DNA of 34,757 bases from CAYRDK01 sp043819345 (GCA_043819345.1 JBDREX010000027.1:1-34757), one strand, 5' to 3'. Positions 14,043-21,035 are shown, counted from the stretch's first letter. The notes: generated by a model from the letters alone, not told the origin. Numbers and translations are program-made.

Positions 14043-14894
14043 ATGAATTCAGAAAAAGAAGATATCATATATTTGTACTGTTTAACCGGCAAAGCACCCG
14101 GATTGCCGCCGCTTGACATCGAGGTGTATTCTATTTCCTGTTTTGGCCTTTACGCGGTATTAAGTAAAGTTTCCGCGGATGAGTTTAGTGAAGAAAACTT
14201 AAGGAAGAATTTGACTGATTTAGAATGGGTTAAGCATAAGGCGGTTATTCATGAAAAGGTGATAGAAACCGTAATGAAAGAGTCTTGCCTGCCTGCCGGA
14301 CAGGCAGGCGTCCTTCCCTTTAAGTTCGGAATAATATTCAATACGGAAGAAAGCCTAAAAAAAATGCTTAAGGAGCGCGTAAACGAATTTAAAGACGCTT
14401 TAAAGTATTTAGAAGGCAAAGAAGAATGGGGTGGGAAAATTTATTGCGATGTGGCTAAATTAAAGGAAAGCCTTGCGCGTGAAGATAAGGAACTCTTAAA
14501 TATGGATAAAGAAATAAACTCTTGTCAGTCAGGCAAAGCCTTTATTTTGAAAAAGAAAAAGGTTGAGTTGTTAAATATAATGGTAAATAAAAAACTCAAT
14601 TCTTATGGCCAGCACATTTTTGAAAGATTGGGCCAGTTTAGTGTTGAGGCGCGAGTTAATAAATTATTACCTAAAGAAGCAACTGGAAGAAAAGAAGATA
14701 TGATCTTGAATTTCGCTTTTTTGATTGAAAAAAATAAAGTAGAAAGTTTTATTGTGGCACAGAGAGCTCTTAAGGCCATATTTGAAGAGATGGGATTTTT
14801 TTTCGATTGCAGCGGCCCCTGGCCGCCTTATAATTTTTGTGAGACCCAGGCTTATGGAGTGAAATGCGCCATGAAATCGCAAAGTGATTTTTAA
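14043..14894 (+). CDS. GvpF/L family gas vesicle protein with LPAGQAG insertion
   Basis: This 283-residue, divergent GvpF/L protein starts with IYLYCLTGKAPGLPPLDIEV and has a shorter first domain. The core HEKVIETVMKES is followed by CLPAGQAG (residues 82-89) and then VLPFKFG. The 11643 paralogue reads HEKVIEEVMKEFDSVLPVRFG at the same place, so eight codons were inserted cleanly. Other family motifs are MILNFAFLIEK and CSGPWPPYNFCE. The GPWPPYNF ending is shared with the 15146 product, so these two form a subgroup. The gap before it (13952-14042) holds a 'gagatttttcgtcgaaaccg' tract that resembles a dispersed repeat. Confidence 0.9.
   Translation: MNSEKEDIIYLYCLTGKAPGLPPLDIEVYSISCFGLYAVLSKVSADEFSEENLRKNLTDLEWVKHKAVIHEKVIETVMKESCLPAGQAGVLPFKFGIIFNTEESLKKMLKERVNEFKDALKYLEGKEEWGGKIYCDVAKLKESLAREDKELLNMDKEINSCQSGKAFILKKKKVELLNIMVNKKLNSYGQHIFERLGQFSVEARVNKLLPKEATGRKEDMILNFAFLIEKNKVESFIVAQRALKAIFEEMGFFFDCSGPWPPYNFCETQAYGVKCAMKSQSDF
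14287..14309. repeat. In-frame palindrome encoding CLPAGQAG
   Basis: GCCTGCCTG-CCGGA-CAGGCAGGC forms a hairpin inside the GvpF/L gene. With the preceding T and no other change it adds exactly 24 bases (eight codons) compared with the paralogues. Confidence 0.8.
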
Positions 14895-14924
14895 GGGGCA
14901 GGAAAACAAAAGGATTTATTTAAG

Positions 14925-15146
14925 ATGGAACATGAATGTATTGCTGTAAAATCAAAAGATGTAACTCTTTTGGAAATTTTAGACAGGGTTTTAGATAAAG
15001 GCGTGGTTATCTCCGGGGATTTAGTTATCTCTCTGGCGGAAATTGATCTTATATATGTAGGTTTGAAGGTTTTGATCAGCTCGGTAGAGACTATGGAGCG
15101 TTTAAGGGGCGCGCCATTTTCCAGCCCTATGCAGGAGCCAGCCTGA
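14925..15146 (+). CDS. GvpA-like minor shell protein, GvpM/GvpJ type
   Basis: This 73-residue GvpA homologue has VTLLEILDRVLDKGVVISGD, LVISLAEIDLIYVGLKVLIS and SVETMERLRG. The GD after the KGVVI core, and the SLAEIDLIYV in place of GvpA's SLVGIEILAI, place it with the minor shell proteins GvpJ, GvpM or GvpS rather than with the main wall protein. These proteins cap or nucleate the vesicle and bind GvpF/L. Its stop codon overlaps the start of the next GvpF/L gene by one base (TGATGA), so the two products are made together. Confidence 0.88.
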   Translation: MEHECIAVKSKDVTLLEILDRVLDKGVVISGDLVISLAEIDLIYVGLKVLISSVETMERLRGAPFSSPMQEPA

Positions 15147-15940
15147 TGAAGATATATGCTTATGGAATTATAAATTCCAATGCCAATATCGTAGCAGCTA
15201 TTAGCGGATTAGAAGGAGCCGGCGTTTATAATCTTTCTTACCGTGATATTGGGGTGGTGATAAGTAAGTTTATTAACCAGATTAAAGAGGTAAAAAAAGA
15301 TGATGTTCTAAAGCATGAAGAGGTAATTGAAAGATTAATGGGGAATTATACGGTTTTGCCTGTAAGATTTTTTACAACTTTTGATCAGGAAAAAGAGGTT
15401 TTGGCAATGCTAAAAGAATTTTACCATGATTTTAAAGAAAATATAGTCAGGCTCCGTAATAAAGTGGAATTTGGCATAAAGGTTATCTGGCCGGCAGATA
15501 TAATAAAACAGCGAATAATAGATGCCTATAATAAAGGTAAGATTAATACGGTTGCTCCAGAGTGGGAGCAAGTAAAGACTTTTGTAAGGGCTAAATTTGA
15601 AAAATACAAAATAGATAAAGAATTTCAAGAAGAAGCAGAGAGGTGTGTTGTCGTAGTAGATGATTATTTTGGCAAAGCTACTTGTGAAAAGAAACTCCAA
15701 AAGTTACAAACTGATAGCTTGCTTTTAAATGCCGCTTATTTAGTGGAAAAAGAAAAGCAAAATGAATTTAAGCAGGCGTTTGAACAACTTAAGAGCTCTC
15801 CTTCTGATCTTAAGTATTTATTTAGCGGCCCCTGGCCGCCTTATAATTTTATTACTTTAACTAAAAATACGGGTTTGTTTGATAGAAAACCTATAAGTCG
15901 GCAAGACAATGGTTTGGCTTGTTTGAGGCCAAAGTCATAA
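15146..15940 (+). CDS. GvpF/L family gas vesicle protein
   Basis: This 264-residue GvpF/L protein contains MKIYAYGIINSNANIVAAIS, YNLSYRDIGVVISKF, HEEVIERLMGNYTVLPVRFF, LLLNAAYLVEK and FSGPWPPYNFITL. The first domain is compact and the middle coil carries extra residues (AERCVVVVDDYFGKATCEKK). It is coupled by overlapping codons to the GvpM/J-type gene upstream, so the two proteins may be direct partners. The last 15 residues (ISRQDNGLACLRPKS) are encoded by a TTTGGCT-family palindrome (15911-15941) and are probably a recent addition that replaced the original end. Confidence 0.92.
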   Translation: MKIYAYGIINSNANIVAAISGLEGAGVYNLSYRDIGVVISKFINQIKEVKKDDVLKHEEVIERLMGNYTVLPVRFFTTFDQEKEVLAMLKEFYHDFKENIVRLRNKVEFGIKVIWPADIIKQRIIDAYNKGKINTVAPEWEQVKTFVRAKFEKYKIDKEFQEEAERCVVVVDDYFGKATCEKKLQKLQTDSLLLNAAYLVEKEKQNEFKQAFEQLKSSPSDLKYLFSGPWPPYNFITLTKNTGLFDRKPISRQDNGLACLRPKS

Positions 15941-15941
15941 A
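15911..15941. repeat. Short TTTGGCT-family palindrome at a gene end
   Basis: ggtttggcttgtttgaggcc followed by aaagtcataaa shares both ends with the longer copy at 12589-12650. It covers the last codons and stop of the GvpF/L gene. Confidence 0.6.
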
Positions 15942-15968
15942 TTAAAACTTAACAAAGAAGAACGCGCT

Positions 15969-16310
15969 ATGATTATGCAGAGGAAAATAGAGACAGATTC
16001 TCCGGAAGCTTTTGTTGAAGAAATGGAGAAAACACAAGGGGTTCTTCCTGATAGGATAGATGCTAATTCTAAAAATGTGGAGAAGGGCTTGTCGAAACTT
16101 GTCCTCACCCTGATAGAATTGCTTAGAAAACTTTTAGAAAAGCAGGTCATGAGAAGAATAGATACGAAGTCTCTTTCCGAAGAAGAGATTGAGCGCGCGG
16201 GGGAAACTCTGATGAAATTAGAGAATAAAATGGAAGAGCTGAAAGAAATTTTTGGGCTTAAAGATGAAGAACTCAATCTAAATTTAGGCCCTTTGGGAGA
16301 TTTGTTATGA
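15969..16310 (+). CDS. gvpK: Gas vesicle protein GvpK
   Basis: This 113-residue protein shows the full GvpK pattern: RIDANSKNVEKGLSKLVLTL, IELLRKLLEKQVMRRID, SLSEEEIERAGETLMKLENK, MEELKEIFGL and the final LNLNLGPLGDLL. GvpK is a conserved helical accessory protein of unknown exact role, needed for vesicle formation. ATG 15969 and ATG 15975 are both possible starts; the ribosome site is weak (aaagaag). Its stop overlaps the start of the next gene by four bases (ATGA), so the C-x9-C-x2-C-H protein is translated with it. Confidence 0.95.
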   Translation: MIMQRKIETDSPEAFVEEMEKTQGVLPDRIDANSKNVEKGLSKLVLTLIELLRKLLEKQVMRRIDTKSLSEEEIERAGETLMKLENKMEELKEIFGLKDEELNLNLGPLGDLL

Positions 16311-16567
16311 GCAAAGAAGCTAAAATCAACTGCGAGATATTTCAAAGGCAGAAGCCGGTGATAAAGGATATTATAGATAAAATTAATCAGGCTAAAAGAG
16401 CGCAAGAGAAAGCAGGATTTGCCGAAGATCTGCGAAAAGAAGTGGATATGCTTCTTTTTTGCCATGATTTTAAGAGGGAAAATTTAGATTGCGAAAGTTG
16501 TCATTTTATCGCAAGCTTGCAGAAAAAAACAGCGGGCTTGATTATAAAGGTTAAAAAATTGGTATAA
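16307..16567 (+). CDS. Small C-x9-C-x2-C-H protein, paralogue of the 20662 product
   Basis: This 86-residue, mainly helical protein has a cysteine cluster LLFCHDFKRENLDCESCHFI (C-x9-C-x2-C-H). The 20662 product has the same spacing in LLLCSDYNSKNPECLDCHFI, so the two are paralogues of one uncharacterised family. CxxCH can bind covalent haem in exported proteins, but there is no signal peptide here, and the extra upstream Cys at fixed distance makes a zinc site more likely. The start overlaps gvpK by four bases. The pairing with gvpK suggests a gas vesicle accessory role, unproven. Confidence 0.75.
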   Translation: MSKEAKINCEIFQRQKPVIKDIIDKINQAKRAQEKAGFAEDLRKEVDMLLFCHDFKRENLDCESCHFIASLQKKTAGLIIKVKKLV

Positions 16568-16585
16568 AAGTGGAGGGTAATTTTC

Positions 16586-16885
16586 ATGATAGAACAAAAA
16601 ATGACGCACGCGAATGAGGCTACTAATCTCGCTGATATCTTAGAGAGGGTATTGGATAAGGGGATTGTGATTGCCGGGGATATTAAAATTCAACTCGCGG
16701 ATATTGATCTTCTCAATATTAAGATCAGATTATTAGTTGCTTCCGTGGATAAGGCTATGCAGATGGGCATAAACTGGTGGCAGCAGGATTCCTATCTTTC
16801 TACAAAAGCAAAGCAAACTGAGATAGAGCAGGAAAATGCCACGCTAAAAAAACGATTAGAGCATTTAGAAACTAAACCCCGTTAG
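16586..16885 (+). CDS. gvpJ: GvpA-like minor shell protein, GvpJ type
   Basis: This 99-residue protein carries the GvpA/J core ATNLADILERVLDKGIVIAG, DIKIQLADIDLLNIKIRLLV and ASVDKAMQMGINWWQQD, then a helical tail with QTEIEQENATLKKRLEHLET. The GINWW end of the core and the C-terminal coil fit GvpJ. A good ribosome site (ggaggg) precedes ATG 16586. The last codons (K-P-R-stop) are supplied by the left arm of the CCCCGTTA element at 16876, so the native C-terminus was probably a little different. Together with the 14925 gene it gives two minor shell subunits besides GvpA. Confidence 0.9.
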   Translation: MIEQKMTHANEATNLADILERVLDKGIVIAGDIKIQLADIDLLNIKIRLLVASVDKAMQMGINWWQQDSYLSTKAKQTEIEQENATLKKRLEHLETKPR

Positions 16886-17003
16886 AGATAGGAAATGCTT
16901 TTGGCATTTCCGTAAATCGCCGTTTGTAGTTATATACCATTTATTGTTTTTTCTGCTCCTGATGAGATAAGTGTAGGCCATAAGCCGTTATCTCTAACGG
17001 AGT
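16876..17003. repeat. CCCCGTTA palindromic element, long version (128 bases)
   Basis: ACCCCGTTAGAGATA (16876-16890) and TATCTCTAACGGAGT (16989-17003) are inverted repeats flanked on each side by a direct TAAA (16873-16876, 17003-17006). The interior has a small GGAAATGC/GCATTTCC hairpin. The element fills the gap between the gvpJ-type gene and the next gene and provides the stop codon of the former. Confidence 0.8.
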
Positions 17004-17032
17004 AAAGTTAAAGTAAAATAAAAAATAAGCGT

Positions 17033-17722
17033 ATGCGGACCCTTATTTATGTTCCCATTATTCATACAAGCGCTGACCTTGGCTCTTTGGCAGAGGATGT
17101 AACTAAAAGAGGTGTGGCAGATTTAGGCGCAGAGGTGTGGCAAGAGCATCAAAAAACTGTAGAGAGGTTTTGGCATGCTTTATTACTTTATTTTAGCCAT
17201 ATGGATGTACGAGGGTTAAAGATCTATCAAGATGGAATGGTGGCGGAAGGAGAAATAGGAATAAAAATCGTTGAAGAAGGCGTGAGATTAGGAAGTAAAA
17301 ATTACGAACTTATTAATAGTTTTCTTAAGCAGGGAGCAATTTTAATTAAAACAGAAAATTTTAATCTCGTTAAAGAAGAACGTGATAGGTTATTTACCAT
17401 GACACAGGCAAAGTCAACTCTGCGGAAAATAGCCGCGTGTATAAAATATAACTTGATAAAAGACAAGTTGTTAAAGAAAAGAGATCAATTCATTGCCCAG
17501 CAAATAAATGAGACTTTGAAAATACAAGAGAAAGGGATTCTTTTTATAGGGGCTTTTCATAATGTAAAAAGATGGTTATCCAAAGATATTCTGGTAAAAG
17601 AGATAAAAGATATACGTAAAATCAGAGAATATTATAGGCTGTTCCCCTTTTATAATAAGCATAGAAAAAAAGTTGAAGAGTTAAGTAAGTACCTTATTGC
17701 TCAGGTGGAGGGTGAAATATGA
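17033..17722 (+). CDS. Conserved-looking protein, weak TraB/PrgY-like pattern
   Basis: This 229-residue cytosolic protein begins RTLIYVPIIHTSADLGSLAE and ends in basic helices. The segment KKRDQFIAQQINETLKIQEK followed by GILFIGAFHNVKRWL resembles the 'R-x-x-x-x-A-x-x-I ... VGAxH' C-terminal motif of the TraB/PrgY-type superfamily, but this is a weak motif-level likeness only. No signal peptide or membrane helix is seen. It overlaps the acyl carrier protein gene by four bases (ATGA at 17719), so the two may act together. The ribosome site is poor because of the repeat element just upstream. Function unknown. Confidence 0.65.
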   Translation: MRTLIYVPIIHTSADLGSLAEDVTKRGVADLGAEVWQEHQKTVERFWHALLLYFSHMDVRGLKIYQDGMVAEGEIGIKIVEEGVRLGSKNYELINSFLKQGAILIKTENFNLVKEERDRLFTMTQAKSTLRKIAACIKYNLIKDKLLKKRDQFIAQQINETLKIQEKGILFIGAFHNVKRWLSKDILVKEIKDIRKIREYYRLFPFYNKHRKKVEELSKYLIAQVEGEI

Positions 17723-17970
17723 GTCTTTTCGCGCAGATACAGGAAGTTGTTTGCAGGCAGTTAAGGGTAAGCCTGGAGGAAGTAAAAGCTGGGACGTCTT
17801 TTGTTGAAGATTTGGGAGCGGATTCTCTTGATTCGATAGAATTAATAATGGCATTGGAGGATAAATTTAACATTGAGATTTCTGATGAAGATGTGGAGAA
17901 GATGAATACAGTGGATGATGTTGTCAGGTATATGGCGAAGAAAACAAACCGGAATTTAGATTCTGAATAA
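17719..17970 (+). CDS. Acyl carrier protein
   Basis: This 83-residue protein is a complete acyl carrier protein. The attachment motif GADSLDSIELIMALED carries the phosphopantetheine serine at Ser36, with FVEDLGADSLDS before it and FNIEISDEDVEKMNTVDDVV after it, as in AcpP. No fatty-acid synthesis gene (fabD, F, G or H) is nearby, so this is an orphan copy inside the gvp region. The start overlaps the stop of the 17033 gene. It may carry an acyl group for a lipid-linked modification or simply be a second ACP copy; the sequence does not decide. Confidence 0.93.
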   Translation: MSLFAQIQEVVCRQLRVSLEEVKAGTSFVEDLGADSLDSIELIMALEDKFNIEISDEDVEKMNTVDDVVRYMAKKTNRNLDSE

Positions 17971-17992
17971 AATAATAAAAAAGGAGTGCTTT

Positions 17993-18634
17993 ATGGCAAT
18001 GCCAAAAGTAAACTTGAACGCGTTAGTCAGGCCAAAATTTTTTTGGCTGAGTATTATTATTTTATCACTTATCTCTCTTAGTTTTTGTATTCTCATGGAA
18101 AAAGAAAAATCATTGAGGATGGTTAAAGAAACAGAGTTGACGAGAATGGTTGAGGCCAAAAAAATAGTTGAAAAAAACCTTACTGAAGCGCGGAAAGAAA
18201 TTGTCTCTAAAGATGAGCAGATAAAGCTCGTTTTGGATAAATTGGAAAAGGAGACGACGGCCAGAAAAGAGATGGAAGTTGAGCTGGTGAGCGTGGTTAA
18301 AGAAAAGAAAAATTTAGAAGCGCAGATCGAAGAGGCCATTGCCAAATTACCGCAAGATTCTAAAAATATCGAATTAGAAAAAATCATTATCAAGCCGATG
18401 ACGGAGCTGAGAGGAGAGATTACGGTTTATAATAAAGATCAAGCTTTTGTATTGATTGATTTGGGAGAAGGAAATGATTTGAAATTGGGCGATATTTTAT
18501 CGGTTTATCATGACGATGTGTTTATCGGTAAACTACAGGTGGAAAAGATAGAAGAAAACAGTTCCGCGGCGGTGATTTTGGATCCCTGGAAAAGCGTTGA
18601 ATTTAAAGAAGGCGATGCAGTGAAGAGGATATAA
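17993..18634 (+). CDS. Single-pass membrane coiled-coil protein with C-terminal beta domain
   Basis: This 213-residue protein has a transmembrane helix at about 16-34 (FFWLSIIILSLISLSFCIL), a coiled coil of about 85 residues, and a small beta-rich domain (ELRGEITVYNKDQAFVLIDL, GEGNDLKLGDILSVYHDDVF, IGKLQVEKIEENSSAAVILD). The beta domain has the look of the small barrel found at the C-terminus of FlgT-like and other envelope proteins. Topology would place coil and barrel outside the cytoplasm. A clear ribosome site (aaggag) precedes ATG 17993, and the gene lies two bases before the AMIN-PilZ gene. Envelope link or anchor function is inferred. Confidence 0.7.
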   Translation: MAMPKVNLNALVRPKFFWLSIIILSLISLSFCILMEKEKSLRMVKETELTRMVEAKKIVEKNLTEARKEIVSKDEQIKLVLDKLEKETTARKEMEVELVSVVKEKKNLEAQIEEAIAKLPQDSKNIELEKIIIKPMTELRGEITVYNKDQAFVLIDLGEGNDLKLGDILSVYHDDVFIGKLQVEKIEENSSAAVILDPWKSVEFKEGDAVKRI

Positions 18635-18636
18635 AT

Positions 18637-20283
18637 ATGGTAAATTCAAAACTGAAACGAATAGTTATTGTCTTTTTTACGATGTCTCTATTGGGGATTA
18701 TTTATGGCGGGGTTTCCCTGGCTCAAGATTCAGCAAGATCGCCTGAGTATTTAGTGTCTAAAGACGGAATGAGAATAATAATTTCAGCTTCCGGCCCTGT
18801 TAAATTCAACTCTTATTGGCTGGATAATCCGTTTCGGTTGATTATTGAATTTCAGACAAAAAATATTATCAGCAAAATGAAAGAAGAAATAGCCGTGAAT
18901 CAGGGTGTCATAAAAAGAATCAGCAGCGCGTATTTCGAAAAAGGCAATGACAGATCGTTAAAATCATTAACTTTTGAACTGATGGAAAAAGTGCCTTACA
19001 AGATTCTTCAAGAAGCGGATATGATTATATTGGATATTCAAACATCGGCCGATCTTTCTGTTTTTCCTGAAGGGGGCAAGGAGATTTTCGCAAAAAATGA
19101 ACCTAAAGAAGTCATACTTGAAAGATTGGATGCCATGGGATCTGCTCTTACAATGGACTCTGTCTTTACAAAGGCAACAGCAAACCACTTTTTATCAGAG
19201 GCGTTTCCTGAGGCGATAACAGAATTTCCTGAGACTCGGAAAAAAACTATGGGTATTGTATTTTGGTTTACAGGATTAACCTTGGTTTTTGGATTAGGAG
19301 GATTCCTGTTTTGGCGCAGGCACAAATTAATTTTTGATAAAAATGCTTCAGTTCGAGAGATTGAGAACCTTAAATCTCAGATTGAGGAAAGAAACAAGCT
19401 TCTCGAACAGGAAAAAATTATCCGCAAAATGGTGGAAAATACTTCCTTAGTGAGAGAAAAAGAGTTTGAGCAGTTTAAGTTGGAACTTCAAAGAAAAACA
19501 GAACTTTTAGAAGAAGAGAAGGCTCGCAAAGCAAAAGAGGAAGTGCTTTTGAAATTAGCGATAGAAAAAGAGATTGAACAGCTTAAATCAGAATTTCAAA
19601 GAAAAGCAGAGCTTTTGGAAGAAGAGAAGGCCTGTCAAGCAAAAGAGGAAGAACTTTTAAAAAAAGAAATTGAGCCTGAACAGCCTGAAAATGATTTTGA
19701 TCCTTTGACGCAGGTCCTGCCTTTAGACGGAGGTCTTTGCCCGGGATTCCTTGTCTTGCCGGCAGGCCTGTCTACCGGACAGGCAGACGGTTGCACAAAG
19801 GGCGAGAAAACAGAAATCGCAGACTTGTCCACTGGGCTTCATTCTTTAAAAGAAGCGTTTGTTGATAGAGCCTTGGAGGAAGAAGTTTTTTCTTCTCGTG
19901 AAGAGGAAAAACTTTTGACCGTGGAGAAAACATCGGAAAACAGGCAGTTTTTCCGTTCAGATTTAAGTAAAGATTATAATAGAACTATTATATTGAGGAT
20001 CGAATCCCCGGGTAAATCCAAGAGTATAAAATCATTTGCTAATAATATTGGCTTAAGAGGGTTATGTTTTGAAACAAGAAGAGATTTTGAAGAAAAAGAG
20101 GCCATAAATTTAAGATTGTTCTTTTTTGGGGACAAGGTCCCTATTTTAAAAATTAAGGCTGAAATCGTTTGGAAGAAAACAGTATTTCCTGTTCATTATT
20201 ATGGTGTTTCTTTTGTTTCAATGGAAGAGAAAGACAAAAAAGATTTAAGCCGTTATATGGAGTCGAGAATAACGAAAGGATAA
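18637..20283 (+). CDS. AMIN domain - TM - coiled coil - PilZ domain protein
   Basis: This 548-residue protein has an unusual order: a signal or anchor segment (7-29), a periplasmic AMIN domain (about 31-140; MRIIISASGPVKFNSYWLDN, PFRLIIEFQ) of the type that binds envelope or peptidoglycan structures, and a membrane helix at 205-226. Then follow a cytoplasmic coiled coil with two near-identical units (KTELLEEEKARKAKEE, KAELLEEEKACQAKEE) and a C-terminal PilZ domain (about 434-548). The PilZ domain has the RxxxR motif RQFFR, and NIGLRG in place of the usual D/N-x-S-x-x-G, with Gly at the Ser position, so c-di-GMP binding is likely but not certain. Residues LPAGLSTGQADG come from an inserted palindrome. 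It would carry a c-di-GMP signal across the membrane. Confidence 0.82.
   Translation: MVNSKLKRIVIVFFTMSLLGIIYGGVSLAQDSARSPEYLVSKDGMRIIISASGPVKFNSYWLDNPFRLIIEFQTKNIISKMKEEIAVNQGVIKRISSAYFEKGNDRSLKSLTFELMEKVPYKILQEADMIILDIQTSADLSVFPEGGKEIFAKNEPKEVILERLDAMGSALTMDSVFTKATANHFLSEAFPEAITEFPETRKKTMGIVFWFTGLTLVFGLGGFLFWRRHKLIFDKNASVREIENLKSQIEERNKLLEQEKIIRKMVENTSLVREKEFEQFKLELQRKTELLEEEKARKAKEEVLLKLAIEKEIEQLKSEFQRKAELLEEEKACQAKEEELLKKEIEPEQPENDFDPLTQVLPLDGGLCPGFLVLPAGLSTGQADGCTKGEKTEIADLSTGLHSLKEAFVDRALEEEVFSSREEEKLLTVEKTSENRQFFRSDLSKDYNRTIILRIESPGKSKSIKSFANNIGLRGLCFETRRDFEEKEAINLRLFFFGDKVPILKIKAEIVWKKTVFPVHYYGVSFVSMEEKDKKDLSRYMESRITKG
19755..19786. repeat. In-frame GC palindrome in the AMIN-PilZ gene
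   Basis: cttgccggcaggcctgtcta followed by ccggacaggcag is a double palindrome of the CCTGCCTG/CCTACCGG family. It encodes LPAGLSTGQAD in the linker between coiled coil and PilZ domain. Confidence 0.7.
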
Positions 20284-20285
20284 AA

Positions 20286-20471
20286 ATGGACCTAAAAGAA
20301 CTGAAGGAAAAAGTAAAGAAGTGGGGCATAAAATCCAATAGAAAGATGAATGAGATAGATTTGGTTCGTTTGATTCAGGCCGCCGAAGGTAATTTTCCTT
20401 GTTTTGGCACAGCCAAAGAGTTTTGTGATCAAGCGAGTTGCTCCTGGAGAGGTGATTGCTTATTTAAATAA
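20286..20471 (+). CDS. Small SAP-like protein with a C-terminal cysteine cluster
   Basis: This 61-residue protein has an N-terminal helix-extension-helix of SAP type (LKELKEKVKKWGIKSNRKMN, EIDLVRLIQAAEG), a fold that usually binds nucleic acid. The end NFPCFGTAKEFCDQASCSWR continues to GDCLFK and holds four cysteines that could bind zinc. Similar small proteins occur widely in uncultured and sulfate-reducing bacteria, but their role is not known to me. The start is two bases after the stop of the AMIN-PilZ gene, and ATG 20286 has no space for a good ribosome site except 'aacgaaagga', so coupling is likely. Confidence 0.7.
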   Translation: MDLKELKEKVKKWGIKSNRKMNEIDLVRLIQAAEGNFPCFGTAKEFCDQASCSWRGDCLFK

Positions 20472-20480
20472 AAGGCTGCC

Positions 20481-20660
20481 GTGTCTTACAGAATTACAGA
20501 AAGTTGTATTCAATGTGAGTGTTGCGCTGAAGCGTGCCCTAAGGGTGCCATCGACAGGGACGAAAATAATAATTTTGTAATACTAAATGATTGCGATGGG
20601 TGCGGCGAGTGTGTGAAAGTTTGCCCTGTAGGCGCGATTGCATGGGAAGATCGGTTATAA
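20481..20660 (+). CDS. Small 2[4Fe-4S] ferredoxin
   Basis: This 59-residue protein starts at GTG 20481. It has two classical clusters, CIQCECCAEACP and CDGCGECVKVCP, each C-x2-C-x2-C-x3-C-P, which bind two [4Fe-4S] centres for low-potential electron transfer. The fold is the clostridial-type ferredoxin, SYRITES... to VGAIAWEDRL. The GTG start has weak ribosome bases (aaaggctgcc). Stop TAA 20658-20660 is one base before the next start. Its electron partner is not evident in the window. Confidence 0.88.
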   Translation: MSYRITESCIQCECCAEACPKGAIDRDENNNFVILNDCDGCGECVKVCPVGAIAWEDRL

Positions 20661-20661
20661 A

Positions 20662-20976
20662 ATGGAAGAGTTAATACAAAATAATATAAACCCCGTTAAA
20701 AATACCAATTTTCCTCAAAATGAAAATAAGATTTCTAACGGGGTAAAATGCCTTATTTTTTGTGAATCAGATAAAATAACAAAAAATATCATTTTAAAAC
20801 TTGATAAAGTAAATTCCAGAGAAAGACAAGACTACGCCCAGGATATTTTAGTTGAAGCAAACACCTTATTGTTATGCTCAGATTATAATTCCAAAAATCC
20901 GGAATGTTTAGATTGTCATTTTATTTCGCGCAAATATCTTCAGGAATACGGTCATTTTTTCAATTCTATTGGATAA
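20662..20976 (+). CDS. C-x9-C-x2-C-H protein with an inserted CCCCGTTA element
   Basis: This 104-residue protein is the paralogue of the 16307 product: helical, with the cysteine cluster LLLCSDYNSKNPECLDCHFI near the C-terminus and no signal peptide. Residues from INPVKN to ISNGVK (about 10-29) are encoded by a 55-base palindrome at 20690-20744. Without it the protein would be about 85 residues, the same length as its paralogue (86), which supports an insertion. ATG 20662 follows the ferredoxin stop by one base; an in-frame ATG at 20638 lies inside the ferredoxin gene and is not favoured. Confidence 0.7.
   Translation: MEELIQNNINPVKNTNFPQNENKISNGVKCLIFCESDKITKNIILKLDKVNSRERQDYAQDILVEANTLLLCSDYNSKNPECLDCHFISRKYLQEYGHFFNSIG
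20690..20744. repeat. CCCCGTTA palindromic element, 55 bases, in frame
   Basis: ACCCCGTTAAAAAT (20690-20703) and ATTTCTAACGGGGT (20731-20744) are inverted repeats (13 of 14 paired). TAAA occurs directly on both sides of the CCCC...GGGG core (20687-20690 and 20744-20747), 57 bases apart. The length equals that of the copy at 10551. Confidence 0.85.
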
Positions 20977-21035
20977 AATATTGTTAGAAGACATGATAAA
21001 GAAACGGCATAATCATAAAATTGGAGGGAAAATCT

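Noticed and set aside
16307..16567. Cytochrome c because of the CxxCH motif
   Set aside because: No signal peptide, a single short motif with an extra upstream cysteine at fixed distance, and a cytosolic context.
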